Source of the DNA: Bacillota bacterium
GTDB lineage: Bacteria > Bacillota > Clostridia > Acetivibrionales > Acetivibrionaceae
Length of the DNA: 64,000 nt
Assembly: GCA_023398495.1 (NCBI GenBank)
Contig: JAEWSG010000129.1
Coordinates: 37,368-101,367 of the forward strand
Direction: 5' to 3'
The notes beneath the pieces were generated by a model that saw nothing but the letters and a program-made list of their open reading frames with translations, was not told the origin of the DNA and made no database searches. Both the position numbers and the translations under genes were made by a program. Position 1 is the first letter of the stretch. Each line of letters begins with the position of its first letter. Shown in pieces: positions 8,900-17,832 of this stretch.

Positions 8900-10036
8900 T
8901 TGAATAGGAACAGACTACTTTTTATTGTTGTTTTATCTTTATTATGCATATTTTTTGTTAAGTCAAAAGCATATGCTACTAATGAAGCTAAATGTGTTTA
9001 TTTTTTTTCAAATACATGTTCATCCTGTATGTCTATTGAAAGAGAGTTGAATATAAGTAAAAAATATAGTGCTCAAGAAATCATGCATCTGGATGTTTCT
9101 GACAAAAACAACTTAAATTTGCTATTTGAGTTTTGTGATAAATATGATGTAAAACAAAAAGACCGTTCAGTACCTATTATGTTTTTAGGTAAAAAGGTGT
9201 ACACTGATGAGGATGAAATAATTCAATGCATAAAAAGTAATCTGATATTTTCTAATACTGATAATCTATTAGTAGATATAAATAAGCCAAATACTTATGA
9301 AGCCAAAATCAATGATGTTAAAATTCCTTATTTATTATTTGCCGGTTTATTGGATGGATTCAATCCATGTGCTGTTGCAATGATTATGCTTTTAATTTCA
9401 TTATTGGGATTTATGAAAGAAAAGAAAACTATAATAAAAGTAAGTTGTAGCTTTATACTAGGAATTTTTGTTACCTATTATTTGATTGGAACCAGATTGT
9501 ATTCTGCCATCTCAAATGTGAACTTCGTAAATATAAGCATTATATTGAATTATTTCATTTTACTATTATGTTTAGTATTATTTGTTTTAAATATATATGA
9601 TGGTATAAAAGCAAAAAGTGGGAAATATCCGAATGTCGTATTAAAGTTACCAAAAGTAATTCAAAAATTAAATAAAACTTTAATGGAAAAAGCACTTAAA
9701 ATTCATAATAAGAAAGTTATATACTTCATGTGCTTTGTTCTAGGGATAGCTATTTCAGTTACAGAATTTATGTGTACAGGCCAGATTTATCTCCCAATAA
9801 TCCTATTAATGTCCCAAGCACGGAATTTATCACCTGCTCAGGTTAGTCTAAATTTTTTAGTTTATAATATTGCATTTATTCTTCCTTTAGTAGTCATTAG
9901 TATTTTTGCAATTCAAAAAGAAAAAATAATTAGTGTAAGTAGCAGATTTACAGAAAAAATGCACCTTATTAAATTTGCAAACGCAGTATTTTACTTAGCT
10001 CTAGGTACAATGGTACTTTTTTTACTCATTCTTTGA
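8900..10036 (+). CDS. Secreted thioredoxin-like domain fused to CcdA/DsbD-type membrane domain
   Basis: 378 residues started by a TTG behind GGGGA. A signal peptide (about 1-27) leads to a thioredoxin-like domain with the redox motif CSSC at about 41-44 and a cis-proline segment SVPIMFLG. From about 140 onward the protein is hydrophobic with roughly six helices. It carries the paired cysteines of the CcdA/DsbD family (DGFNPCAVAMI and VTEFMCTGQIYLP), which pass electrons from the cytoplasm across the membrane. The protein should therefore keep an extracytoplasmic substrate reduced. Its place after the peptide locus, in the same direction, suggests a role with the exported peptide or its single cysteine, but it may act more widely. 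Confidence 0.78.
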   Translation: MNRNRLLFIVVLSLLCIFFVKSKAYATNEAKCVYFFSNTCSSCMSIERELNISKKYSAQEIMHLDVSDKNNLNLLFEFCDKYDVKQKDRSVPIMFLGKKVYTDEDEIIQCIKSNLIFSNTDNLLVDINKPNTYEAKINDVKIPYLLFAGLLDGFNPCAVAMIMLLISLLGFMKEKKTIIKVSCSFILGIFVTYYLIGTRLYSAISNVNFVNISIILNYFILLLCLVLFVLNIYDGIKAKSGKYPNVVLKLPKVIQKLNKTLMEKALKIHNKKVIYFMCFVLGIAISVTEFMCTGQIYLPIILLMSQARNLSPAQVSLNFLVYNIAFILPLVVISIFAIQKEKIISVSSRFTEKMHLIKFANAVFYLALGTMVLFLLIL

Positions 10037-10107
10037 TTTGATGGGCTTTGTGACCAAAATATTATATAGGTTATTTTTTGAAATGGCCTTATAGGATGGG
10101 AGGCAAA

Positions 10108-10404
10108 ATGAATAGAAGAATTTCTATAGTTATTAACGGAAATGAAATATATTTGGGAAAAATCGAGAATTTACCAATAAAAGAAGAGGTAATTATACGT
10201 GAAAGCATAGAGCTATTTGGTGATGATGATCCATGCATAATTCATCGATCGTATATAATAAAAAAGGTATTATTTCAATTTATTGAAGAAGCGGATAGAG
10301 TAAAGCCCGGGAATAGCGTGAAACTATCCGCAATAAGCAATGAAATCATAAGTAAATTGGACATAAAAAATTGCTGTAATGGAATTTTGACGTTTTTAAC
10401 CTAA
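10108..10404 (+). CDS. Small protein of unknown function
   Basis: 98 residues from the ATG after GGGAGG (an upstream TTG would add 10 residues but lacks a site). The protein is soluble, with N-terminal beta strands (ISIVINGNEIYLGKI) and an acidic middle (ELFGDDDPC). I do not recognise the family. It follows the thioredoxin-CcdA gene by 71 bases in the same direction and may belong to the same transcript. Confidence 0.6.
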   Translation: MNRRISIVINGNEIYLGKIENLPIKEEVIIRESIELFGDDDPCIIHRSYIIKKVLFQFIEEADRVKPGNSVKLSAISNEIISKLDIKNCCNGILTFLT

Positions 10405-10423
10405 GGTACTACTAAAATATAAG

Positions 10424-10837
10424 TTATCCTTCGGACTCTATCCTTTCATTGACAAGTGACATGGATTCACCTATCTCAACTATGTTTTCATCAGGGTCAT
10501 AAATTCTGAAAACCTTCTGTCCCCATGGCTGAAGAGTAATTCCATGTATGATTTTCATCCCGTTTTTCATAGCACTTTCATATGCTTTATCAACGTCATC
10601 CGTTTCAAAATATATTTCAAGCTTGTGTCCTCTGGTTTCTGATATTTGATTTTCTGAAGAACCTTGAAATATATTTTCATAAGCGTGTTCCATTTGCCAT
10701 AGAGACAAACCGACTGTATATCCTATGTTTACTCCAAAATCATCCTGGACTTTCAAATTCAAAAAATCTTCATAAAATTTTCGAGAGGATTTTAAATCCT
10801 TAACAATCAAAACTGATGAAATGTATTTTATATCCAT
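10424..10837 (-). CDS. VOC (glyoxalase/bleomycin-resistance fold) family protein
   Basis: 137 residues. The paired beta-alpha-beta-beta-beta modules of the vicinal-oxygen-chelate fold are visible: DIKYISSVLIVKDLKSSRKF then YEDFL at the start, and HKLEIYFETDDVDKAYE, WGQKVFRIYDPDENIVEIGE at the end. The chosen ATG has GGAGG upstream and overlaps the stop of the preceding gene as TAATG, so translation is coupled. The substrate is unknown; the family includes lyases, dioxygenases and drug-binding proteins. Confidence 0.82.
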   Translation of the reverse strand: MDIKYISSVLIVKDLKSSRKFYEDFLNLKVQDDFGVNIGYTVGLSLWQMEHAYENIFQGSSENQISETRGHKLEIYFETDDVDKAYESAMKNGMKIIHGITLQPWGQKVFRIYDPDENIVEIGESMSLVNERIESEG

Positions 10838-11091
10838 TATACCCTCCACTTTTTACATTGCTCAATCCTTGCACCATTGTCACCATGCTCCTTGTCATAT
10901 GAAAATCCAACAAGAGCAGAGCATGGCATTTCACTGCATTCTCCACAATGAGCTGCCTGTTTTGACTCGCAACACTTTTTAACCTGACATTCTCCCCAAA
11001 AAACTGTATCAGTATTTACACATCCCGGACAATTATTGGGCTCCTTGTAAGAACATTCACTGCACAACAGACCACATCTTGATTCTACCAT
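10837..11091 (-). CDS. Cysteine-rich DUF3795-type protein
   Basis: 84 residues from an ATG with GGGAGG seven bases upstream; the longer frame has no site. Many cysteines in paired arrangement (RCGLLCSECSY, NNCPGC, CQVKKCC, HCGECSEMPCSAL) are characteristic of DUF3795 proteins, which are thought to bind metal. It is translationally coupled to the VOC protein that follows through the TAATG overlap. Confidence 0.75.
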   Translation of the reverse strand: MVESRCGLLCSECSYKEPNNCPGCVNTDTVFWGECQVKKCCESKQAAHCGECSEMPCSALVGFSYDKEHGDNGARIEQCKKWRV

Positions 11092-11218
11092 ATGCAACCT
11101 CCCTTTTTGCTCTATTCCATCACACCGAACAAGACAACTATATGTCATGTTCAAATATTTTTAATCTTTTCCCTTACTTCATCAGCTAAATCAACAGGCT
11201 CAATAACCTTTGAAGAGG

Positions 11219-11413
11219 TTATTGATTTGCAAACTTAAGTTCAATTCCATTATTCCCAATTGTGTATGCCACATTATACTCCTTATTGCTTTCACTGTCA
11301 TACAAATTGATTGTATTTCCATCTATACTCTTTATACTATAATTGAATGAAATATCCTGAAAATAATCATCCGTTAACCACTTAATAGTTTCTTCTCTAT
11401 AATATACTCTCTC
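11219..11413 (-). pseudogene. 3' remnant of an unidentified gene
   Basis: On the minus strand a 64-codon open stretch without a start ends in a normal stop. It reads for example TIKWLTDDYFQDISFNY and GNTINLYDSESNKEYNVA, with protein-like composition. An in-frame TAA bounds it upstream, and a neighbouring frame continues the pattern, which suggests a frameshifted and truncated gene. The family is not recognised. Confidence 0.4.
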
Positions 11414-11557
11414 TTAATCTCCCATACTTTAATCTATCTGTCAACTGGCGATATCTAAAATATTGATTTAGTACTTTTCACCATTAAATAAAATCAACCA
11501 AGGAAATTTTTGAAACCGCCTAATAAGGAATAGGAAAGTCATGGCTCATATTATCAA

Positions 11558-12721
11558 TTATTTGTCTACTATTACCATTTGGGACTCCTCAAGGTTTTCA
11601 CTGTTTATGGGATAATCAAGCATATAAACAAAACCTTGCCTGCATTTTATTTTTTTATGGGCAGTCATAAAACCATTTGAGGGAAGTTCTATGGGTGTAA
11701 TCATCCACTCGCTAATATTCTCATCTTCAACATCCCAATTGAAGCTATGGTTTATAAGTATTCTTTCCATGCGATTGGGGCTGCTTGATGAAGTATTATT
11801 TGTGTTTGTTCCAATCAATGAAGGTGTGACAAAATATAAAATATTTGTATCAAATGCAATTATGCTTTCATCATTTCGAAAGTATCCGACTTTTTCGATT
11901 CTTGACTCCTTAAAATTATAAAGACAAAGTCTTCTAGGTATAATCTCCAAAATTACCCTGTCGGAATCATAGATATCAAAATCACGTATGTCAAACTGCT
12001 TTTGTGAAACCTTCGCTGGTGTTATGAAAATGCTAGTGGACATCTGAAGAGGGTTAATATGGTTTACTAGTTTATGGTTGTTATTAAAAACATATAGATT
12101 TTGTCTGTTGCTCTCGAAGCAAAGCATCAAAAGCCACCCGTCCTTAGAAAACACCATTTTTGAACATTCAAGCCCTTTAACAAGTTGGTATTTATTCTCA
12201 AGATTCAAGTTTGTACTGTATTCATGCAGTTCGCCCGTTTTAATATCGTAGGCATAAATTTTGTTATCATGTACTGCAATACTTACATACATTGCATTAT
12301 TGTTTTCCACATTTCTTAACAACTGCTGACCGTCAACATCATAAACAAACAGTTTGTTTCCATATTCTTGACCAGAACCAATTTCCCCTGTTTTGCCTAT
12401 TAGATAAACCAAACCGTCAACAACATCAAAATCGAGCCATTTGTTCTCCAATGGATTACTAATAATAGATTTACTCTGCGGCCTAATGTAGTAATTCTGA
12501 GCATTAGAGTTTGAGAAGGACTGAATGGAATTAATGTTACTATTGACGTTTCCAGGATTGTTGACTGGATTGTTTTTAGTATATGATGAACTCAGTTCCG
12601 GGTTTTGCGAAGGCATGACTATAATATCTCCATTTTCAAGCTGAGTACTGCAGCTTGAGAATAAAGATACCATAATAAAAACAAATATAATTTTAATCAG
12701 TCTGTTATTAAATATTAGCAT
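11558..12721 (-). CDS. Lipoprotein of unknown function, probably beta-propeller-like
   Basis: 387 residues from the ATG at 12721; a GTG five codons upstream is possible. The N-terminus has a lipoprotein signal (IIFVFIMVSLFSSC) with the lipobox cysteine. A Ser/Asn-rich linker follows (about 25-70), then repeated beta-strand motifs such as WLDFDVVDGLVYLIGKTGEI, FVYDVDGQQLL, IAVHDNKIYAYDIKTGELHE and WLLMLCF, suggesting propeller blades. It would be anchored outside the membrane. It lies upstream of no obvious partner; a two-component system is next to it on the same strand. Confidence 0.65.
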   Translation of the reverse strand: MLIFNNRLIKIIFVFIMVSLFSSCSTQLENGDIIVMPSQNPELSSSYTKNNPVNNPGNVNSNINSIQSFSNSNAQNYYIRPQSKSIISNPLENKWLDFDVVDGLVYLIGKTGEIGSGQEYGNKLFVYDVDGQQLLRNVENNNAMYVSIAVHDNKIYAYDIKTGELHEYSTNLNLENKYQLVKGLECSKMVFSKDGWLLMLCFESNRQNLYVFNNNHKLVNHINPLQMSTSIFITPAKVSQKQFDIRDFDIYDSDRVILEIIPRRLCLYNFKESRIEKVGYFRNDESIIAFDTNILYFVTPSLIGTNTNNTSSSSPNRMERILINHSFNWDVEDENISEWMITPIELPSNGFMTAHKKIKCRQGFVYMLDYPINSENLEESQMVIVDK

Positions 12722-12741
12722 AACATCAATCACCACGAATT

Positions 12742-12821
12742 CTAGTGCTTTTGAACATAATTCATTTCTAGAAATGAATTATGCAAAATGCACATCCTAT
12801 TTTTTTGTTAATCAGCACTAG
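12742..12821. repeat. Palindromic repeat family copy R1 (80 bp)
   Basis: Begins CTAGTGC and ends GCACTAG. It holds a perfect 28-bp palindrome (CATAATTCATTTCTAG and its complement). Its first 59 bases equal copy R2 at 45316, but R1 lacks R2's second palindrome. MITE-like. Confidence 0.8.
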
Positions 12822-12843
12822 ATTTACTTCATTCTTGCAGCTT

Positions 12844-14223
12844 TTACGCTGTGATATGTATTATTAGTCTAAATTCAGTGCCTTCATTAAGAACGCTTTT
12901 TACAGAAATATCCCAATTAAGTATTTCGGTAATTCTCTTTACAACATACAATCCTATTCCACTTCCCTTACCACTTTCGCGGGCATCGTCGGTCATATAG
13001 AAATTATCAAATATATAAGGAAGATCCTTTTCATGTATACCTTTTCCATTATCACTTATAACAATTGATATGATATTATCATGTTCCTCCGTATCAATTC
13101 TGACCCATCCATTGGTTCTACCATATTTTACTGCATTATCGATTATATTAATGGCAATCTCTATGAGAAGATCTCTGTCGGTTTCAATATTTATGTTTTC
13201 ATTGATATTATTTATTATACTTATACCCTTGTCGAGAGTTATAGGCGAAAGAATTTTTATTGCAGCAGAAATTTCGTTACGCAGATTCAAATATGAAAAT
13301 GAAGGCTTTACCTCTTCTAGTCTGGTAACTGATACCAAGGATCTAACGAGTTTTGACAGTCTGTCGATTTCCTTGTCCACGTAGCTAAGATGCTCGTTTA
13401 GAAGTGCAGTGTCAACTTTCGCTTCTCCCATAAATGGCTCAATAAGTGCTTTGATTGATGTCAGTGGGGTTTTGAATTCATGTGAAACACTGCTCACAAA
13501 CCTTTTCCTTCCTTCATCTATTCTTTTAAGCTCAGAACTCATCATGTTGAAAGTCTTCGCAAGTGTTCCGATTTCATCTTTTGCATTAATATCAACAGTG
13601 ACACCGGTTTTGCCATCAAGAATTCCAAGGGAAGCAAACGTCATTTCCTTTATAGGACGGGCTATTCTAAGGCCCAGGAAATAGGTTGTCAATAATAACA
13701 GGAGTATCACAACAATGGAAATAATCCCAACCTGAAAAGCAAACTTCATTATATCCTGCCATACATCAGATACATTGTATGAAATCAGCACAACTCCGGT
13801 AAAAATGTCCTTTTTAAACATAGGATAGGTCAACATTGCAATTCTTTGACTGCCAGCAGTGTAATATCCAACACTTGACTTTTTTGAGGAATAGGTTTTT
13901 CTAATTTCAGGGTTTTCAATAGATAACCCATCAAACTGTTTGAGACTATCTGCTACTACTTTTTTTTCCAAGTTCAAAACTAGAACTCTTCCGCCAAGAC
14001 CCTTGCTATTAACATCATCTACCGAATTCAGAAAATATGTGAGCTTTAAGTTCTTTGCAGCCATTTCAGAAACAATACCTGCCATTTCAGAATAAACCCT
14101 CTCGGTTTTAAGGTATTGCTGCTGACCGTAAAGGGTTATAAGTATTGCGTTAATCAGAGTAATTGCTGTCAGAAAAAGCAGCCCATATGTAACTGCAAGA
14201 CGGAGACTGATGCTTTTAAACAA
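12844..14223 (-). CDS. Sensor histidine kinase
   Basis: 459 residues. Two membrane helices (about 8-30 and 158-185) enclose an outer sensor domain. A HAMP linker follows (RIARPIKEMTFASLGILDGK), then the phosphoacceptor helix VSSVSHEFKTPLTSIKALIE and a HATPase domain with N box IAINIIDNAVKYG and G boxes DNGKGIHEKDLPYIF and GSGIGLYVVK. It autophosphorylates and passes phosphate to the regulator whose gene ends six bases upstream. The start is a TTG with GGAGG upstream. Confidence 0.93.
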   Translation of the reverse strand: MFKSISLRLAVTYGLLFLTAITLINAILITLYGQQQYLKTERVYSEMAGIVSEMAAKNLKLTYFLNSVDDVNSKGLGGRVLVLNLEKKVVADSLKQFDGLSIENPEIRKTYSSKKSSVGYYTAGSQRIAMLTYPMFKKDIFTGVVLISYNVSDVWQDIMKFAFQVGIISIVVILLLLLTTYFLGLRIARPIKEMTFASLGILDGKTGVTVDINAKDEIGTLAKTFNMMSSELKRIDEGRKRFVSSVSHEFKTPLTSIKALIEPFMGEAKVDTALLNEHLSYVDKEIDRLSKLVRSLVSVTRLEEVKPSFSYLNLRNEISAAIKILSPITLDKGISIINNINENINIETDRDLLIEIAINIIDNAVKYGRTNGWVRIDTEEHDNIISIVISDNGKGIHEKDLPYIFDNFYMTDDARESGKGSGIGLYVVKRITEILNWDISVKSVLNEGTEFRLIIHITA

Positions 14224-14229
14224 ATTCCA

Positions 14230-14910
14230 TCATGCCTCCTTTACAAAATAGTAGCCTACTCCCCATTTTGTCCTTATAAAAAAAGGATCTGACGGGTCAT
14301 CCTCGATTTTTTCCCTTAAGTTACTCAGATGCACATCGACTGTACGAGTATCAAAATCCAGCTCATTCCAGACTGTTTCATATAGTTTGTCCCTGGAAAT
14401 GACTATACCCCTGTTTTTAACCAACGTATCAAGTATATCAAATTCCTTGGCAGTAAGTTCAATTATAGTATTATTCTTTAAAACATAACGCAAATTATAA
14501 TCAACTGTCAGATTTCTGCAAACAAACTTTTCTCTGGTAATTTTCACTGCTGTGTTTTTCCTTCTTGAGACAGCTCTCATCCTTGCTATGAGTACCCGGG
14601 CATTGAAAGGTTTTGTCACGTAATCGTCTGCTCCAAGCTCAAGGCCAAGAACCATATCTGCATAATCATCCTTTGCAGTTAGCATTATAACAGGAATATC
14701 GCTTGTTTCACGTATTTTTTTCAGCAGTGTGATTCCGTCCATACCTGGCAACATTATATCCAAAAGCACCATGTCTACTTTGTACGACCTGACTGCATCC
14801 AATCCGGAAATCCCGTCATAAGCAGCAAAAACTTCATATCCTTCCTTTTTGAGACTGGCAGAAAGACCTATAACAAGAGGTTTTTCGTCATCAACTATTA
14901 GAATTTTCAT
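14230..14910 (-). CDS. OmpR-family response regulator
   Basis: 226 residues from an ATG preceded by CAGGTG. The receiver domain has the acidic pair in VDDEK, the phosphorylated Asp in MVLLDIMLPGMDG and the conserved Lys in YVTKPF. The C-terminal winged helix (about 130-222) includes LTAKEFDILDTLVKNRGIVI and RTVDVHLSNLREKI. It is the partner of the kinase gene that follows. The regulon is unknown; the divergent SIMPL gene 280 bases away is a candidate. Confidence 0.94.
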   Translation of the reverse strand: MKILIVDDEKPLVIGLSASLKKEGYEVFAAYDGISGLDAVRSYKVDMVLLDIMLPGMDGITLLKKIRETSDIPVIMLTAKDDYADMVLGLELGADDYVTKPFNARVLIARMRAVSRRKNTAVKITREKFVCRNLTVDYNLRYVLKNNTIIELTAKEFDILDTLVKNRGIVISRDKLYETVWNELDFDTRTVDVHLSNLREKIEDDPSDPFFIRTKWGVGYYFVKEA

Positions 14911-15189
14911 CGTATTCACCTGCCCATTACTTTACTGATAAAATTATATTATCACATTGTATTGAAGCAAGAAAGCCTTACTTATTTGAAACTAAAATCT
15001 TTAAACTTTCTTAACAATTTTTAATACTTTCTGAAACATTATAAATTATCATTGTATTTAACATGATTCCAAAAATTTCACCGGTCAATTAGTAATAATA
15101 GAATTAGCTAATCTAGTATTTTTGAATCGCCAATTGACCAGTTATTTTTTAGAATCACCTATTACAATTTCAATTGGAGGAAAATATTT

Positions 15190-16008
15190 ATGAAAAACTT
15201 TAAAAATGTGACGTTAGTTTTTACCTGTTTATTTGTATTTTCAATTCTTTTCTGGTTTCAACAGGGAATGGCAACACCTGTAGCCACCAACACAAATGTA
15301 AATGATGAAAGAAGTACTATTTCAGTGTCAGGAAGTGCTGATGTCATGGTAGTTCCCGACGAAGCAATTGTAACCCTTGGGGTGGATACAAAGAACAAAG
15401 ATATTGTCAAAGCTAAATCAGAAAACGATAAGAAAGTCAATGATATCATTAATATTGCAAAAAAGTATAAGATCGATCAAAAGCATATAAAGGTTGATTA
15501 CATAAATATAAGACCGGGAGACATTAAATCTAATGCTTATTACTATGATATTCCTGAGAAAGGTTCTGAAAACTACGGATATATTGCCAAAAAGAGAATT
15601 GTTATAACCATGAAGGATCTGTCAAAATTTGAAGATTTCCTTACGGATTTGGTTAAAAACGGTGCTGAGTACATATCCGGAGTTGATTTTAAGACATCAG
15701 AACTAAGAAAGCATAAGGATAAAGCTCGTGAACTGGCTGTTAAGGCAGCAAAAGAAAAAGCTGATGCAATGTCTGCAGTGCTTGGTCAAAAGGCTGGGAA
15801 AGCTTTTGCAATAAATGAAGAACAGGAATACTACTGGTCCTGGTATGATTCATGGTACAGTGGTTGGTATCAGAGTAATTCAATTTCAACTGCCAACAGT
15901 ATACAAAACGTTATTTCTGTACCTGAACAACAGATAACAGGAGATGGTGCGGTACCAGGGCAAATAAAAATTAGTGCAAAGGTAAATATTCAGTTTAATC
16001 TTGATTAG
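15190..16008 (+). CDS. SIMPL (YggE-like, DUF541) domain protein, secreted
   Basis: 272 residues with a signal peptide (about 1-29) and the SIMPL domain from about 40 to the end. Typical segments are ISVSGSADVMVVPDEAIVTL, GYIAKKRIVITMKDLSKFED, and KAAKEKADAMSAVLG in the conserved AxxKA region. Residues 220-240 form a Trp/Tyr-rich insert (YYWSWYDSWYSGWYQ) not usual for the family. Homologues are linked to oxidative or envelope stress, but the biochemical role is unknown. A TTGGAGGA site precedes the ATG. It is divergent from the two-component system. Confidence 0.82.
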   Translation: MKNFKNVTLVFTCLFVFSILFWFQQGMATPVATNTNVNDERSTISVSGSADVMVVPDEAIVTLGVDTKNKDIVKAKSENDKKVNDIINIAKKYKIDQKHIKVDYINIRPGDIKSNAYYYDIPEKGSENYGYIAKKRIVITMKDLSKFEDFLTDLVKNGAEYISGVDFKTSELRKHKDKARELAVKAAKEKADAMSAVLGQKAGKAFAINEEQEYYWSWYDSWYSGWYQSNSISTANSIQNVISVPEQQITGDGAVPGQIKISAKVNIQFNLD

Positions 16009-16049
16009 TAATGGCTAAAAAACAAGCTCCGACACTAAGGTAAATTGAG

Positions 16050-16337
16050 TTCTATCTTCCCGGTATACCACTTATGACTATAGTAAAAGGTACCGTAAGA
16101 CCATTCAGAAATCTTTGCATTGGGAGTAGGAAAAATTTTAGTATACGAGAATGAATTACCAATTTACAAACAAAAAGTTTGCAACTTTGAGAATGTTGCA
16201 AACTTTTCTATATTTAAAACATGTCTATGTATTCAGAAACGCGAGACTTTAATATTTCAATCGCACTTGGTGACCATTAACCCCATTAAAAATCTTCTCA
16301 GCAGTGAGACTTCTCCATTTATTTCTGCTGCATAAAA
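16050..16337. repeat. 288-bp direct repeat, copy A
   Basis: Nearly identical in order and sequence to 19304-19591. On the minus strand it begins with a broken copy of the 3' end of the Uma2 gene. A strong hairpin follows (GTTTGCAAC facing GTTGCAAAC, 16173-16208), then a promoter-like stretch. Copies A and B bracket the rtcB, slipin and tRNA-like RNA segment. No gene is supported inside. Confidence 0.85.
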
Positions 16338-16369
16338 ATAGTATCTTTATCTTAATCACTACCCATTCT

Positions 16370-16556
16370 TTTCATTATACAAGCTTATAGACTTTTTTAC
16401 TGAAGCACCTTTCCATTGCCGTCTTCCTAATCTCACAAGTTGAGTTTTGATTTCGGACCTTATCTTAATACCATCTTTATAATTTAAAATCTCGTCCTTA
16501 AGTAGTCTATGATCAATAATCCTAATGAGGCTCCAATACTTAGTGTATACACACAA
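16370..16556 (-). pseudogene. Remnant of a WYL-regulator 3' end
   Basis: The stretch ending in KKSISLYN matches the last residues of the WYL protein at 22803 (VKKSISLYNI), and nearby DNA (AAGCACCTTTCCATTG) matches a more internal part of that gene. The rest is scrambled. It lies between direct repeat A and rtcB and looks like debris from a duplication that included the WYL gene end. Confidence 0.5.
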
Positions 16557-16557
16557 A

Positions 16558-17742
16558 CTAATCATCAGAAGCTTTAAAATTATAGACTGGTCTAACTATC
16601 TTGCTGATTTCAACAGCATCCTGAATGTTAGCAATGATCTCCTCCATAGGCTTATAGGCAAATGGGGCCTCATCCAACGTATCTATGGACAGCGAGGTTG
16701 TATAAATTCCATCCATTGATTTTTTAAACTCCTCTAATGAAAGGCTACGCCTTGCCTGCCTTCTGCTCATCAACCGGCCAGCTCCATGAGGTGCAGATCT
16801 ATTCCAATCATCATTTCCTTTTCCTATGGCAATAATGCTTCCATCCCTCATATTTATTGGAATAATAACAACCTCGCCTTTTTTTGCAGAAATTGCACCT
16901 TTTCTCAAAATCATTTCATCCAGATCAATATAGTTATGGATAGTCGTAAAACTATCTGCCACGTTAAAGCCCATTTCACGGATAATAACCTCAGCTATAG
17001 CCATCCTGTTGTATTGGGCAAATTTCTGAGCAATATGCATATCAAAGATGTAATCATCAAAGGTTTGGCCTTCGACATAAGCCAGTGCACTGTTTATTTT
17101 AGTTTTTTCCTTTTCTATTTCTGCCTGGATTTCCTTGGCTCTTCCTTTAGACTTTAATTCAGCAATAATAGAATCATTGCTTCTCCTTATAATCTCTTTT
17201 ACTGCTCTGTCCTGATAGTACTCGGCAATTTGTTTTCCTAAATTCCGGCTACCCGAATGCACTACCAAGTATCTATTTTCATCCTCATCTTCATTCATTT
17301 CAATGAAGTGATTCCCCCCTCCCAGAGTGCCTATGCTTAAAGATGCCCTCTTCATGTCAACATGCTCCTTACATTTTAAGCTGTCAAGATCTATAAACTT
17401 CTTGTATTCATGAGGTGTTTCACGAACATCAAATCCGCTTGGAACATAGCTTCTTATAACCTTATCAAGCTTATCGAAATCAACCTTTGTTTTTTTGAGC
17501 ATACTGACGAACATCCCACATCCAATATCAACACCAACCAGATTAGGGACAATCTTGTCTTTTATGGTCATGGTTGTTCCAATTGTACATCCCGCACCCG
17601 CATGAGTATCAGGCATGATTCTGATCCGGCTGTCTTTTACAAACTCCTGACCGCAAAGCTCCAGTATTTGCTCAGCTGCCTTTTCTTCTAAATTATCGGT
17701 AAACACTTTTGCAGTGTTATATTTCCCTTTGATTTCTATCAT
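16558..17742 (-). CDS. rtcB: RtcB-family RNA ligase (copy 1, with slipin)
   Basis: 394 residues with all RtcB metal and guanylylation residues: Asp/Cys in GVDIGCGM, His in GGGNHFIEM, His in VVHSGSRNLG, His in IHNYIDLDE, and the nucleotidyl-accepting His in APHGAGRLMSRRQA. RtcB joins 2',3'-cyclic or 3'-phosphate RNA ends to 5'-OH ends using GTP and Mn2+. It repairs tRNA or rRNA cut by ribotoxins. The protein is shorter than the 480-residue E. coli form but complete in motifs. Its ATG has an AGAGGTGA site. It follows the slipin gene by 90 bases on the same strand, and a tRNA-like RNA precedes both, so the three probably form one operon. Confidence 0.93.
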   Translation of the reverse strand: MIEIKGKYNTAKVFTDNLEEKAAEQILELCGQEFVKDSRIRIMPDTHAGAGCTIGTTMTIKDKIVPNLVGVDIGCGMFVSMLKKTKVDFDKLDKVIRSYVPSGFDVRETPHEYKKFIDLDSLKCKEHVDMKRASLSIGTLGGGNHFIEMNEDEDENRYLVVHSGSRNLGKQIAEYYQDRAVKEIIRRSNDSIIAELKSKGRAKEIQAEIEKEKTKINSALAYVEGQTFDDYIFDMHIAQKFAQYNRMAIAEVIIREMGFNVADSFTTIHNYIDLDEMILRKGAISAKKGEVVIIPINMRDGSIIAIGKGNDDWNRSAPHGAGRLMSRRQARRSLSLEEFKKSMDGIYTTSLSIDTLDEAPFAYKPMEEIIANIQDAVEISKIVRPVYNFKASDD

Positions 17743-17832
17743 AACTTCACCTCTTATAATTGCAGATCTCCCTTGCCAAAAAATTAATTAATAACAAAGG
17801 AGACCGCTAACACTATGTTTATCATCTCACAC

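Noticed and set aside
16120..16335. 71-residue ORF in direct repeat A
   Set aside because: It spans the hairpin and the antisense of a gene end; not coding.
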